A DNA stretch of 64,000 nt from Shinella sp. H4-D48 (GTDB lineage: Bacteria; Pseudomonadota; Alphaproteobacteria; Rhizobiales; Rhizobiaceae): NCBI RefSeq assembly GCF_022637395.1, contig NZ_CP093337.1:2936501-3000500 (forward strand). The letters are read 5' to 3'. The position numbers were made by a program, and so were the translations under genes. Below, piece after piece: positions 31,300 through 40,385 of this stretch; the first letter of the stretch is position 1; each line of letters starts with the position of its first letter. The notes below the pieces were generated by a model, which worked only from the letters and a program-made list of their open reading frames with translations, searched no databases and was not told where the DNA came from.

Positions 31300-32151
31300 C
31301 TAGAAGGCGCTTCGCATCGGATGGGCACGATAGGTGCCGAGAATGCGTACTTTTTCGGAGAAGTAGCGCAGTTCGTCGAGCGCCTGACGCACATGCACCT
31401 CATCCGGATGGCCCTCGATATCGGCGTAGAACTGTGTGGCGATGAATTTGCCGCCGATCTGGTAGCTTTCGAGTTTCGTCATGTTGATGCCGTTCGTCGC
31501 GAAGCCGCCGAGCGCCTTGTAAAGCGCGGCCGGTATGTTGCGCACGTTGAAGACGAAGGTCGTCACGATGATGCCGTCGCTCGTCTGTTCCGCGGGCTTC
31601 TCCTCCCGCGAAAGGACCACGAAGCGCGTGACGTTGGTCTCCGTGTCCTCGACATTCTCGGCAATGATCGACAGGCCGTAGAGGTCGGCCGCCAGGCGCG
31701 GCGCAAGCGCTGCCATGGACCGGTCGCCGGTTTCCGACACGAGCTTTGCGGCGCCCGCCGTATCGCCGGCGATCACCGGTTTCCAGCCGTTGAGGCGCAC
31801 GATCTTGCGGCACTGGCCCAGCGCATGGATATGGCTGTGAACCGTGCGCACCTCCTCCTTGGTCACACCCGGCAGCACCATGAGCTGGAAACGGATCGGC
31901 ATGAAATACTCGCCGACGATATGCAGGCGCGATTCCGGCAGGAGATGATGGATGTCGGCAACGCGACCGGCGATCGTGTTCTCGATCGGGATCATCGCGA
32001 GGTCGGCGTCGCCATTCTCCACGGCCAGGAACGCGTCCTCGAAGGTCTGGCACGGTAACGGATCCATGTCGGGGAACATGTCCCGGCTCGCCATGTCGGA
32101 ATTGGCGCCGTACTCGCCCTGAAAGGCGATCCTGTTTGTCTTCATTGTCAT
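31300..32151 (-). CDS. pheA: Prephenate dehydratase
   Basis: A 283-residue mono-functional enzyme making phenylpyruvate for phenylalanine synthesis. The catalytic part starts RIAFQGEYGANSDMA and has TFEDAFLAVENGDADLAMIPIENTIAGRV, then the ACT regulatory domain with ALYKALGGFATNGINMTKLESYQIG, whose ESYQ/ESRP-like motif binds phenylalanine for feedback inhibition. There is no chorismate mutase domain. It follows kdsB by 14 bases on the same strand, as in other Rhizobiaceae. Confidence 0.95.
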   Translation of the reverse strand: MTMKTNRIAFQGEYGANSDMASRDMFPDMDPLPCQTFEDAFLAVENGDADLAMIPIENTIAGRVADIHHLLPESRLHIVGEYFMPIRFQLMVLPGVTKEEVRTVHSHIHALGQCRKIVRLNGWKPVIAGDTAGAAKLVSETGDRSMAALAPRLAADLYGLSIIAENVEDTETNVTRFVVLSREEKPAEQTSDGIIVTTFVFNVRNIPAALYKALGGFATNGINMTKLESYQIGGKFIATQFYADIEGHPDEVHVRQALDELRYFSEKVRILGTYRAHPMRSAF

Positions 32152-32165
32152 GGCTGGGATCCGTA

Positions 32166-32921
32166 TCAGATGGGGTTGGCCGCGAGCATGGCGCGCGCCT
32201 TTTCGAGGTCGGCTGGAGTATCGACACCGAGCGGAACGGTGTCAACGATCTCCACGTCGATGCGCATGCCGGCTTCGAGCGCCCGCAGTTGCTCCAGCGA
32301 CTCCCGCTTTTCCAGTGTCGAGGGCTTGAGCGCCACGAAGGCTTCGAGCGCCTTGCGGCGGTAGGCGTAGAGGCCGATATGGTGGAAGAGCGGGCCCGTG
32401 CCGTGCGGCGCCGTCGCCCGGGTGAAATACAGCGCGCGCAGGCGGCTCTCGCCGATCGGCGATCCCACGACCTTCACGACATTCGGGTTGGTCTTCTCGT
32501 GCTCGTCACGGATTTCCGTTGTCAGCGTCGCGATGTCGGTGGATGCGTTTTCCAGCGGGCGCATCGCGGCGCGGATCGTGTCGGGATCGATGGTTGGCAG
32601 GTCGCCCTGCACATTGATGACGATATCGGCACGGCCCTCGGGATCGCACACCGTCAGCGCTTCATGGATGCGATCGGAGCCGGACTGGTGGTCGCCGCGC
32701 GTCATGACGGCCTCGAAACCCGCCGCCACGACCGCGTCGAAAACGTCCTGGTGATCCACCGCGACCACCACGCGGCCGACATCGGCAGCGGCCGCGCGCC
32801 GCGCCACCTGGACGATCATCGGCAGGCCGGCGATGTCGGCCAAAGGCTTGCCCGGAAGCCGCGTGGAGGCCATGCGCGCCGGAATGAGCACGAGGCTCTT
32901 GTCAAAATTGGCGGGATTCAT
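32166..32921 (-). CDS. kdsB: 3-deoxy-manno-octulosonate cytidylyltransferase (CMP-KDO synthetase)
   Basis: Activates KDO with CTP for lipopolysaccharide inner core synthesis. The 251-residue protein has [33 protein letters not shown], with the nucleotide-binding RxxSTRxPGKPL motif, then [18 protein letters not shown] and [12 protein letters not shown]. The ATG at 32921 was chosen, with GAAGGG upstream; the frame runs open for another 36 codons without homology. Confidence 0.95.
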   Translation of the reverse strand: MNPANFDKSLVLIPARMASTRLPGKPLADIAGLPMIVQVARRAAAADVGRVVVAVDHQDVFDAVVAAGFEAVMTRGDHQSGSDRIHEALTVCDPEGRADIVINVQGDLPTIDPDTIRAAMRPLENASTDIATLTTEIRDEHEKTNPNVVKVVGSPIGESRLRALYFTRATAPHGTGPLFHHIGLYAYRRKALEAFVALKPSTLEKRESLEQLRALEAGMRIDVEIVDTVPLGVDTPADLEKARAMLAANPI

Positions 32922-33073
32922 CTCAGGCCCTTCAAAACCCCCTGGAAAAGTGTCAAAAAGTCTCAGTGCGGGGGCTACAATCACTGTTGCAACGAAGCAG
33001 CAAAAGACATAGGTTCCGCGCGATTTCAAGACTGGCCGGTGTCACGTCCGCCGGTTGCTAGGGGAGCGTTTGG

Positions 33074-33877
33074 ATGAACTCTTATGTGAACATGGGCGTA
33101 GGTGCCCTGCTCGGCACCGTATTCGTACTGATGTCCGTGTCGATCGCTTCTGAAGGCATCTTCCATTCGGGCGCGCCCGAGAAGGAAGGTTTCGCGATTG
33201 TGGCCGAGGAAACCGGCGGTGCGGAAGCCGGTGGCGGTGAAGCCGCTGCGGCGGTTCCGATCGCGACCCTGCTGGCCAGCGCCGATGCCACTGCCGGCGA
33301 GACCGTCTTCAAGAAGTGTGCGAGCTGTCACACCTCGGAGAAGGGCGGCCCCAACAAGGTCGGACCCGGTCTCTGGGATATCGTCAACCGCCCGATCGCT
33401 TCGCATGAAGGCTTCAGCTATTCCGCAGGCATGACCACCTTTTCCGAAGACCACAAGGTCCTGTGGGATTACGATCATCTGAACTACTTCCTCGAAGCAC
33501 CGAAGAAGCATGTCCCGGGCACCGCCATGGGCTTCGCCGGCCTGAAGAAGGACGACGAGCGCGCCAACCTGATCGCCTATCTGCGCACGCTCGCAGACAA
33601 TCCGGCTGCGCTGCCAACGCCGTCCGCCGAAGGCGCGGATGCCGGTGCTGCCGCAACGGATGGTGCAGCGACCACCGAAGGTGCGGCTCCGGCCGATGGT
33701 GCAGCCGCCACGACGCAGGACGGCGCAACCGCAACACAGGACGGTGCGGCCACGACCACCGAGGGTGCCACCACCACGCCGGCCGAAGGCAACAACGGTG
33801 CAGCGACCGAAGGTGCGGCACCTGCCGAAGGCGGCACGACCGAGGGCACCACGACCGAACAGCCGGCCGCCCAGTAA
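33074..33877 (+). CDS. Membrane-anchored cytochrome c (CycM-like)
   Basis: A 267-residue protein with an N-terminal membrane anchor ([22 protein letters not shown]), a linker, and a class I cytochrome c domain (about residues 70-175) with CASCH heme attachment, [10 protein letters not shown] and the distal Met in PGTAMGF. Proteins of this type (CycM/c552) shuttle electrons to terminal oxidases in rhizobia. Unusually the last 90 residues are a low-complexity tail of Ala, Thr, Gly, Glu and Gln repeats. A strong terminator follows. It diverges from kdsB. Confidence 0.9.
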   Translation: MNSYVNMGVGALLGTVFVLMSVSIASEGIFHSGAPEKEGFAIVAEETGGAEAGGGEAAAAVPIATLLASADATAGETVFKKCASCHTSEKGGPNKVGPGLWDIVNRPIASHEGFSYSAGMTTFSEDHKVLWDYDHLNYFLEAPKKHVPGTAMGFAGLKKDDERANLIAYLRTLADNPAALPTPSAEGADAGAAATDGAATTEGAAPADGAAATTQDGATATQDGAATTTEGATTTPAEGNNGAATEGAAPAEGGTTEGTTTEQPAAQ

Positions 33878-33900
33878 AGCAGCCGCTGGGAGAGACCTAG

Positions 33901-33927
33901 AAAACCCGGCCTTGCGCCGGGTTTTTT
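33901..33927 (+). terminator. Intrinsic terminator of the cytochrome c gene
   Basis: Arms AAAACCCGGC and GCCGGGTTTT with a five-base loop, running into TTTTTT. A textbook intrinsic terminator. Confidence 0.92.
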
Positions 33928-33952
33928 GTTGCCCGCCCACCGCCAGTGATGC

Positions 33953-34897
33953 TCAGCCGAGCAGCCATGCCCAGAACGACACCGTGAAGACGCCGAGCGC
34001 CGTTGTCATCGTTATGGTCGAGGAGGCGAGCGCATGGCCGACACCGAAATGATTGGCGAGCAGCCAGGCATTGACGCCCGTCGGCACGGAAGCGGTCAGC
34101 ACCATGGCCGCCGTCCATTCCGGTGGGAGGCCAAGCAGCCGGCAAGCGACATAAACGCAGCCGGGCAGCATCAGGAGCTTCAGGGCAGTCATGGCAAGCG
34201 CAATGCGCGCGTTGCCGCCGACCTTGTACCTGACGAGCGCCATGCCGATCGACATGAGCGCGGCAGGCGCCGCCATGGCGGCGACCTGGTCCACCATTAC
34301 CTTGACCGGCCCCACAAGCGGTACGCCGCCCGCGTGGAACAGCGCACCGGCGAAAAGGCCGATCACCAGCGGATTGCGCACCAGGCTCCTGACGATGCCG
34401 AGCAACAGCACGGAGAGACTTTGCGGCTCCCGTACCCCTTCCTTGCGCTCCGCCCGCTCCATCAGAACGGTGCCGGCGATCATCATGGTCGGCAGATGCA
34501 CTGACAGCAGCACGGAGATCGCCACCAGCCCGTCTTCACCCACCACCCGCGAGACCAGCGGCAGCCCGATGAACACCGTATTGGCGAAGGCCGCCGACAC
34601 GCCCGCGAGAACGCCGATCCGCCGATCCCGCCTGAAGCCGAGCGTCGCGACGAGATGCGCGATCGTCCACGTAACCGCCACACCGCCAAAATAGGCAACC
34701 CAGATTCGCCACGGCGCCCCGCCCGTAAAATCAGCTTCAGCGATGGTTCGAAACAGCAGGACCGGCACGGCAACGCGAAAGACGAACTCCCCGAGCCCCT
34801 CCCCCAACTCCTCCCGCAGATACCCAACCCGCACAAAAATCCACCCCAGCAGGATCAGCGCAAATACCGGCAACACATTCAGGGCGACATCGGACAT
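33953..34897 (-). CDS. AEC-family transporter (auxin efflux carrier fold)
   Basis: A 314-residue membrane protein with about ten hydrophobic segments in two inverted halves, as in AEC carriers (VLPVFALILLGWIFVRVGYL at the start; FANTVFIGLPLV in the first half; MVLTASVPTGVNAWLLANHFG in the second half). Substrates are unknown; bacterial members may move malonate, malate or amino acids. The ATG at 34897 begins MSDVALNVLPVF; the longer open frame upstream is not supported. It is the last core gene before the tRNA-Phe fragment. Confidence 0.88.
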   Translation of the reverse strand: MSDVALNVLPVFALILLGWIFVRVGYLREELGEGLGEFVFRVAVPVLLFRTIAEADFTGGAPWRIWVAYFGGVAVTWTIAHLVATLGFRRDRRIGVLAGVSAAFANTVFIGLPLVSRVVGEDGLVAISVLLSVHLPTMMIAGTVLMERAERKEGVREPQSLSVLLLGIVRSLVRNPLVIGLFAGALFHAGGVPLVGPVKVMVDQVAAMAAPAALMSIGMALVRYKVGGNARIALAMTALKLLMLPGCVYVACRLLGLPPEWTAAMVLTASVPTGVNAWLLANHFGVGHALASSTITMTTALGVFTVSFWAWLLG

Positions 34898-35065
34898 CAA
34901 ACCATCCCGGAAAGTGACAACACGGCGCGTGTCCTTCAAAACACGGACATCGTGTCCAAAGCGTTCCATCTGCGGCCAATCGCATCCGCGATCGAAACAC
35001 ACCGCAAATGCGCTTCAATCAGACTCAAGCCTTTTTTGAAGAGAATATGAATGAGTGCTTTAGAG

Positions 35066-35110
35066 TGGTGCCCGGAGGCGGATTTGAACCACCGACACGC
35101 GGATTTTCAA
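35066..35110 (-). repeat. 3' half of a tRNA-Phe gene, probable attachment site at the island boundary
   Basis: On the reverse strand the bases give a tRNA 3' half: anticodon loop with GAA (35106-35108), then TCCGC, the variable loop, the T arm with GGTTCAAATCC, acceptor strand GGGCA and CCA. Upstream of the anticodon loop the sequence no longer pairs with the anticodon stem, and no D arm or 5' acceptor strand is present. A fragment of this kind is what remains where an element has recombined with the 3' end of a tRNA gene. tRNA-Phe is the known target of the Mesorhizobium symbiosis island. The intact gene should lie at the other end of the element. Confidence 0.8.
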
Positions 35111-35399
35111 TTAGCTAAAGCACCAGTTAAATTACTGTTTTCATATGCAATTGTTCTTGGTGCGCTAGACGTGCGCTAATTATTTTAAGGCGATCTAGCC
35201 GCGCATGGTTAGCGAGGGTTAGCCGGGCGTTGCGAGCCCGTTGAACGGATAATATCGGTGACATTCTCATCGAAAATGTTGGTCAGCACGAAACCTCTAA
35301 TTATCGAACTTGCGAATATGCGGACAAAATCTATCAATGCGTCCAATCGGCCTTATCTGGTCGATAGGAAAGCGTATTCGCAACAGTCACCACGCTCCA

Positions 35400-36701
35400 T
35401 TACCATGTCTGAGCTCGAAGCACTTCCAGAGCGACTGCATAAGAAAGAGCGGCCGCCCAAGGTTGAGCGGCCTTGTTCTTTTTTCCCTGCCCATGATCGG
35501 CGACGCCTTTGATTACTAGCGCGTTGGGGGCTATTCCTACCGTCGAGTCTACAGCGCTATAGATAGCGTGCGCTTCCATTTCCAAACCAATTGCGGATGA
35601 GAATCTCTCTCGGACCAGTGCGACTTGTGAAACGCTGTCTACGACACTCGATCCAGAGAGCATAAGGCCTGCATGTACATTGGGCGCCTTTGTGATCTCT
35701 TCGCCGCAACTCTTCTCAATTTCACTGAGTTTGAATCGGCCGCAAACCTCCGCCAAGGCAGTTTGTAGGTTCTCTTCGTTTGTTTCCAAAAAACCAGAGA
35801 GACTCTTTCGAAGATTATCACTTGGCACCCGTGGGCGAGCTTTCACGTAAAACGGATCACTACGTTTGACTTCCTCGCTGTATTTTCCTTCATCCCAGCA
35901 CGCCGTCTCAGTGGCAACCAGAACGTCGCCAATGAGTAATTTACTAGGACACCTGTCGTCCTTAAGCCCGCAGCACATTCCAAGCATGAAAAGGTATCTT
36001 GGCCGCAGCAGCGAAATCAAAAAACCTGCTACCGCAGCAGATACAGACAATCCCATAGTCTGTATACAAACGATGCCTACCGAGACCGTCGTGCCTTTTT
36101 TCAGTCGGATTTGCCCAAACTGGTTCTTAAGGTTCTCACCAAGTCGAACGTCAACTTCAGGTGAAGAAATCCACTGTATTTCTTTCATAACTGGAACGTA
36201 CTCATTGGCATAACGAGCAGTTACAATAAGAACGTCAAGCTCATAATTGTTCTGCTGAAAATGCAAAAGAGAATCTTTTCCAGCGCTAACGGTTTTAAAA
36301 GTCAACAATATCTGATCAAGCCAGGAAAAATCTAAAGGATCATACTTCCAAACCTCAAGCCTCAGTTTAGATATAGCTTCCGCATCGTAATCGTCTTTTG
36401 AAAACGAAGACAGTCCAACTGTTTTGAACGGCTTGTAGCGGGACCCTTCGATAAACTTGAGAAACTGAACAGAGGCCGAAAATTCCGGCATCCCTTTGTC
36501 GACAAAAGGTATCTTTAGATCAAGAATGATAACATCAAAGTAGCTTGAATTACATTTCAGTATGGCGTCTGTATATGATTCAGCACGCGTTATTTTTACA
36601 TCTTTTATACTTTCTGCTTTAAACTTTTTTAAAAGTCCACGCCTCACTATGTCATATTTGGATTTAACGTCCTCGACGATCAAAACGTGTAGTGAAATCA
36701 C
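35400..36701 (-). CDS. dtcC: Receiver-nucleoside phosphorylase fusion, Detocs DtcC-like effector
   Basis: A 433-residue protein. Residues 1-130 form a response-regulator receiver domain: acidic pair E10/D11, phosphoacceptor D61 in FDVIILDLKIP, Ser/Thr switch in TVGLSSF and K119. Residues 155-433 are a purine nucleoside phosphorylase superfamily domain with FMLGMCCGLKDD, GLMLSGSSVVDS, the nucleoside-binding GLEMEAHAIYSA (E374, E376) and the acidic catalytic position in VIKGVADHG (D402). In the Detocs anti-phage system the protein of this design cleaves ATP when phosphorylated. It overlaps the preceding gene by four bases. The assignment rests on architecture and operon order. Confidence 0.75.
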   Translation of the reverse strand: MISLHVLIVEDVKSKYDIVRRGLLKKFKAESIKDVKITRAESYTDAILKCNSSYFDVIILDLKIPFVDKGMPEFSASVQFLKFIEGSRYKPFKTVGLSSFSKDDYDAEAISKLRLEVWKYDPLDFSWLDQILLTFKTVSAGKDSLLHFQQNNYELDVLIVTARYANEYVPVMKEIQWISSPEVDVRLGENLKNQFGQIRLKKGTTVSVGIVCIQTMGLSVSAAVAGFLISLLRPRYLFMLGMCCGLKDDRCPSKLLIGDVLVATETACWDEGKYSEEVKRSDPFYVKARPRVPSDNLRKSLSGFLETNEENLQTALAEVCGRFKLSEIEKSCGEEITKAPNVHAGLMLSGSSVVDSVSQVALVRERFSSAIGLEMEAHAIYSAVDSTVGIAPNALVIKGVADHGQGKKNKAAQPWAAALSYAVALEVLRAQTW

Positions 36702-37144
36702 TTCTTAATTCCCTGCATATGCTGCACGAGTTCTTTCTCCCACCCGTTGCCCTCCGCCATGTACACGCAACCGATATAAAAGCCGCTAAATCCCGCCTTA
36801 AGCAGGTCATCTAGAGCTTCCACACCTTGGATCGTCGCGGTTCCCGGCTGGTGGAAGGTCGTATGCTGCGTTGTCACTATCACAGGCGTCCTCTTGCCTA
36901 TTCTTTTCATATACTGAAGAAGTTGAAGGCCAGCCAAGGCCTCAAGCGAGTCCGTTTGTCCAGTAGTTTCGAGTACTTGAAATGTCATATCTAAAATTAT
37001 GGCCGAGAATGTACCTGTGCGTACCTGCGGAAGGGCTGCCTTGAAGGTTTTCACGCGCAATAGTGGGGTATCAGCATCTAATACCGTAAGGATCTGCTGA
37101 TATTTAAAGTCGTTATCTTCTACGATTAGTAAGGGGTCTAGCAT
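36698..37144 (-). CDS. dtcB: Stand-alone receiver protein, Detocs DtcB-like
   Basis: A 148-residue protein that is a single receiver domain: LLIVEDNDFKYQQIL with the acidic pair, the phosphoacceptor Asp in FSAIILDMTF, TPVIVTTQHTTF with the Thr switch, and no output domain. In Detocs, a small receiver of this kind acts as a phosphate sink that prevents accidental activation of the effector. I place the start at the ATG at 37144; a TTG eight codons earlier would overlap the kinase stop. Its own stop overlaps the start of the effector gene. Confidence 0.75.
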   Translation of the reverse strand: MLDPLLIVEDNDFKYQQILTVLDADTPLLRVKTFKAALPQVRTGTFSAIILDMTFQVLETTGQTDSLEALAGLQLLQYMKRIGKRTPVIVTTQHTTFHQPGTATIQGVEALDDLLKAGFSGFYIGCVYMAEGNGWEKELVQHMQGIKK

Positions 37145-37151
37145 AGGACGG

Positions 37152-39908
37152 TCAGCTTCTCGGAGCAATTAGCGAGGCTTGAGATATCGGCAGGGTGGCT
37201 ATGACCGAGAACCATTTACTATCGAGCGATTTCTCATCCACTGCAATTGTCCACCCGCTTTCGAAGGCCTGCCGAAATTCATATATGATTTTTGCCGCGC
37301 CGCTTCCCCCTTCGCCGCGGCTGGCGCGCGAGAGATCCTCCTCACTTAAGCTTGCCGCCCTCGAAATGGAGGCTTGAAGCTTTTCCAGACCCGCTCGCAT
37401 GGTTGACACACCGGTCTTAAATCTATTTTTGATCTCTAATCGCAGCTGTTCTCGGCCAACAACCAGGACAAAATTGAAGGAAGTACGTTGACCCATTCCG
37501 CTTCGGCGGAAAGCATTCTGGACTGTATTGTCCACCAACCTCACAATGACATCTAGATATTGACCAGGTATCTTAACATCATATTTGGGCATCCTAGTTG
37601 ACTTATTCTCACTGTACACTTCGAAGTTGATATCTAGACGCCCAACATCGCCCACGGCGATGTTTTCGACTTCAAACTTCGTCAAGGCCCGAAAAAGGAA
37701 ATCTTTTCCGCCTTCTCCGGTCCTTGCGTTCACTGCAATCCACTTCTGCGTTTCATCGACGCATCGCGCAAGCCCGGTTAACAACTGCTGGTACTGTATC
37801 GATTGCGATTGCTGGACGGATCTTGAAACGTTGCGTGCCGCCTCACTTAAGACTTCTGTCCGGACATGCGTTTTCCAAGCATCCTGAGCATCTACCAACA
37901 TTCTGGTTAACCCATCTATCGCGAGTCTTGCCAAATCTTCCAGTGGAAGAGAGTTGCTTACGACGCGAGTGGAGCTCAACTCTCCAAGCCATTCCCGAAT
38001 GTTCGATTTCAGCTCTCGATAAAATAGGGTATTGCGACGTATAGTCAGCGCATCAGCATTGAAGGCGATGACCGTTTGCTCAAGGTTCGCGAGAAAAATG
38101 CGATTATCTTTAAAGAAACCAGGATTCTTTGAGGTAAATTCTAAAACTGTATTCTCAATAGGGCGATAAAGCCACCCGTGACGCAGCCAATTGCTAAGAA
38201 TATAGTCGAAGGCCTGCTTCGATTTGTGGCATATTCTATAGGCGACTTGCTCAGACACGTAGTCAGCAAAGGCTTCACGCATTTCGGGCTTCACTTCACC
38301 GAAATGATTTAAAAGGCCTATGTAGTCCGCACCTTCTGCTTTGAAGAAACGCTCTAAATCTCTCTCGATATCATAAAGATTAAGTCGGATCATTCCACGC
38401 TTTTTGAAGTCCGCGTAACGCAGATTACGCATGAAGGTCCTGATATCTTCTCGCTTTTGGTCAATAAAATCGGAAGAGACGATACGGCGGGCCTGGGCAA
38501 AATTCAGAATCGCCATCTGCGCGGATAGTGCAATGTACTCATCTTTCTTTTCCTCTTCGATCGTTAATCGATGGGTGATCGGCGGAGTGAGAATCGATGC
38601 CAGACGCTCGATCGTAGTAGGACGAAAGAGATATGTGAACGTGCGTCTTCTCGCCTGCTTCGGCAGCGCAACTAGGGAAAGTAGGAAGTCTGAAAATCTC
38701 GAGCGCTCCGCGCGTCTCAGAGTGTTTGCGTAGCTCTGGCTACGAAAATACAGGGCGTAGCTCTCGAGATCGGCGGTCGCACCGCCTATCCAATAGTCTT
38801 CGAATAGAAATTTGAATCGCTGGAGTATCAGCTCGTCGGTTAAAACCGTAGATAAGAAAATGAGGTTTGGACCTAGTAGCCTAGACGATTGTTCAATCCA
38901 TTGGCGAAATCGTGACCAATCAACAAAATATATCACACTAGTGTCATGCTCGTAGGCTACTGGTAAGCGAGCTAAAAGATCTGCTGGATCTCCTGCCGAG
39001 TATAGATATAGAAGAATATCTAAAATCCATTCTAAAGGGTTGTCGCTGATCGAGTGGTCTAGAGATTCAAAATTCAGTACCTCGCCATTCAACGCCGACC
39101 AGTAGACGTCTATTGTCAAATTACGAAAGCCTGCTGTGAGGACCATTTCGTTTAGATGGCCCTCGCAAAACTCCCTCCCAATTTCGTCGCCTGAAAGAGC
39201 TCTGAGAAGAACTGTCTGTGCGAAAAATACATCAAAACCACAATATCTACAAATCGAGCACGCCTCCTCGAGGTCCTCTAAAGACCAAGAGCTACGAATA
39301 TTCAATAATTTATTAATATATAGAAATAGATCAGAAAAAAAGAAATGCCACAGATCGATGTGCGCATTTTGGTAATAAACACAAAGAGCGGAATACGACT
39401 TAAATTTGCGATCTTTTATCGATCTTGATCGCGTATTACGCAGATAGTCTAGCTTGAGTGGGTTGATGGGAAAACCAATACCAAACTCGTGTTGGAAGTA
39501 TGAGGAAATCGAATCACGTATGCAGGGCTGAAAATCACGTAGAAAGCTTTTTTCTGGTCGGATCGCATATCTGTCCAAACGATGAAGCGACGCGAAATCA
39601 TCGTGACTGATGTTGTGCGAGCCCGAGCATAGGCCGACAATTGCGGTTCGCCCAGGCGTGTGCTCCAAATCCGAGATCAAGCGAGCGGCTGCAATTTCGC
39701 CGTCAGAATGCTGGATGGTTATTCCAAACCTTATTAGCGTTTTTGCTGGAATATTGCGTCCCTTGCCTGCGCGTTGCCGTCCTGAAAGGTACTCTGCGCA
39801 AAAACTGCCTGCATATTGCCGATGCTTTATCGATCTAACGTCCCGTTTAGATGCCATCTTTAGACGCCGCGCCATTGACACCAGCATCGTACGCTCAGAC
39901 GAAACCAC
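37152..39908 (-). CDS. dtcA: Large soluble GHKL-type sensor kinase, Detocs DtcA-like
   Basis: A 918-residue protein with no transmembrane segments. The first 640 or so residues are a long helical region without a recognised domain. The C-terminal 230 residues form a histidine-kinase-like ATPase: N box VDNTVQNAFRRSG (N794, N798) and glycine-rich G box RGEGGSGAAKIIYEF (about 864-878). I do not see a canonical HExxxP phosphoacceptor box, so the phosphorylated His is uncertain. The GTG start at 39908 has GGAG six bases upstream. First gene of the three-gene operon; base use is clearly more A/T-rich than in the core genome. Confidence 0.75.
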   Translation of the reverse strand: MVSSERTMLVSMARRLKMASKRDVRSIKHRQYAGSFCAEYLSGRQRAGKGRNIPAKTLIRFGITIQHSDGEIAAARLISDLEHTPGRTAIVGLCSGSHNISHDDFASLHRLDRYAIRPEKSFLRDFQPCIRDSISSYFQHEFGIGFPINPLKLDYLRNTRSRSIKDRKFKSYSALCVYYQNAHIDLWHFFFSDLFLYINKLLNIRSSWSLEDLEEACSICRYCGFDVFFAQTVLLRALSGDEIGREFCEGHLNEMVLTAGFRNLTIDVYWSALNGEVLNFESLDHSISDNPLEWILDILLYLYSAGDPADLLARLPVAYEHDTSVIYFVDWSRFRQWIEQSSRLLGPNLIFLSTVLTDELILQRFKFLFEDYWIGGATADLESYALYFRSQSYANTLRRAERSRFSDFLLSLVALPKQARRRTFTYLFRPTTIERLASILTPPITHRLTIEEEKKDEYIALSAQMAILNFAQARRIVSSDFIDQKREDIRTFMRNLRYADFKKRGMIRLNLYDIERDLERFFKAEGADYIGLLNHFGEVKPEMREAFADYVSEQVAYRICHKSKQAFDYILSNWLRHGWLYRPIENTVLEFTSKNPGFFKDNRIFLANLEQTVIAFNADALTIRRNTLFYRELKSNIREWLGELSSTRVVSNSLPLEDLARLAIDGLTRMLVDAQDAWKTHVRTEVLSEAARNVSRSVQQSQSIQYQQLLTGLARCVDETQKWIAVNARTGEGGKDFLFRALTKFEVENIAVGDVGRLDINFEVYSENKSTRMPKYDVKIPGQYLDVIVRLVDNTVQNAFRRSGMGQRTSFNFVLVVGREQLRLEIKNRFKTGVSTMRAGLEKLQASISRAASLSEEDLSRASRGEGGSGAAKIIYEFRQAFESGWTIAVDEKSLDSKWFSVIATLPISQASLIAPRS

Positions 39909-40385
39909 GTAACGCTCCGCAAAAAATAATGTGTTGCACCCCGTTTGTTATTGGAGACTTGTGTTTGATTGTCCAGAGTAATTTATGCGTGTATCCACAT
40001 CAACAATGATGCCGGCGCCCCCAAGCTGGCTAACTTGCTTGGCATGTGACACTTGCCGGCCAAAGGCGTTGTTTGTTGGGAGATTTAGGCGTGCACGCCC
40101 CCTTTTAGAGGAATCGAAAAGTATAGCTGCCAGCTCAAAAAAAAGAGAGCTCGCAGTTGACGTTGCCTCCAATTTGATAGGCTACCCTCTTGTAGCGCCA
40201 AGCTGCCCTTTTGGCAGACTGTCAGAAATCGAACCTAATAAAATGCACATTTACTGCCGTTCGAGCGCGAGATCGCCCATAGTGGCGGCTCAGTTTTCAC
40301 AAATATCAAAAGTTGCGCTTCCCACAAGTTACGGGAAACCTTCCCTCAGTATGCGAAGCACGAATGCCGCATGGAGGGGGCGAAC
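39909..40385. other. Intergenic region without recognised genes
   Basis: About 480 bases between the kinase start and the permease start, which face away from each other. It must contain both promoters. Open frames cross it on both strands, but none has recognisable protein features. Confidence 0.5.

Noticed and set aside
35066-35110. Possible tmRNA 3' end instead of tRNA-Phe
   Set aside because: The GAA anticodon loop and the tRNA-Phe type T arm fit tRNA-Phe; no tmRNA-like upstream structure or peptide tag is seen.
35160-35178. Direct repeat GTGCGCTA (35160-35167 and 35171-35178) as integrase arm sites
   Set aside because: Only two short copies are present, too little to support binding sites.
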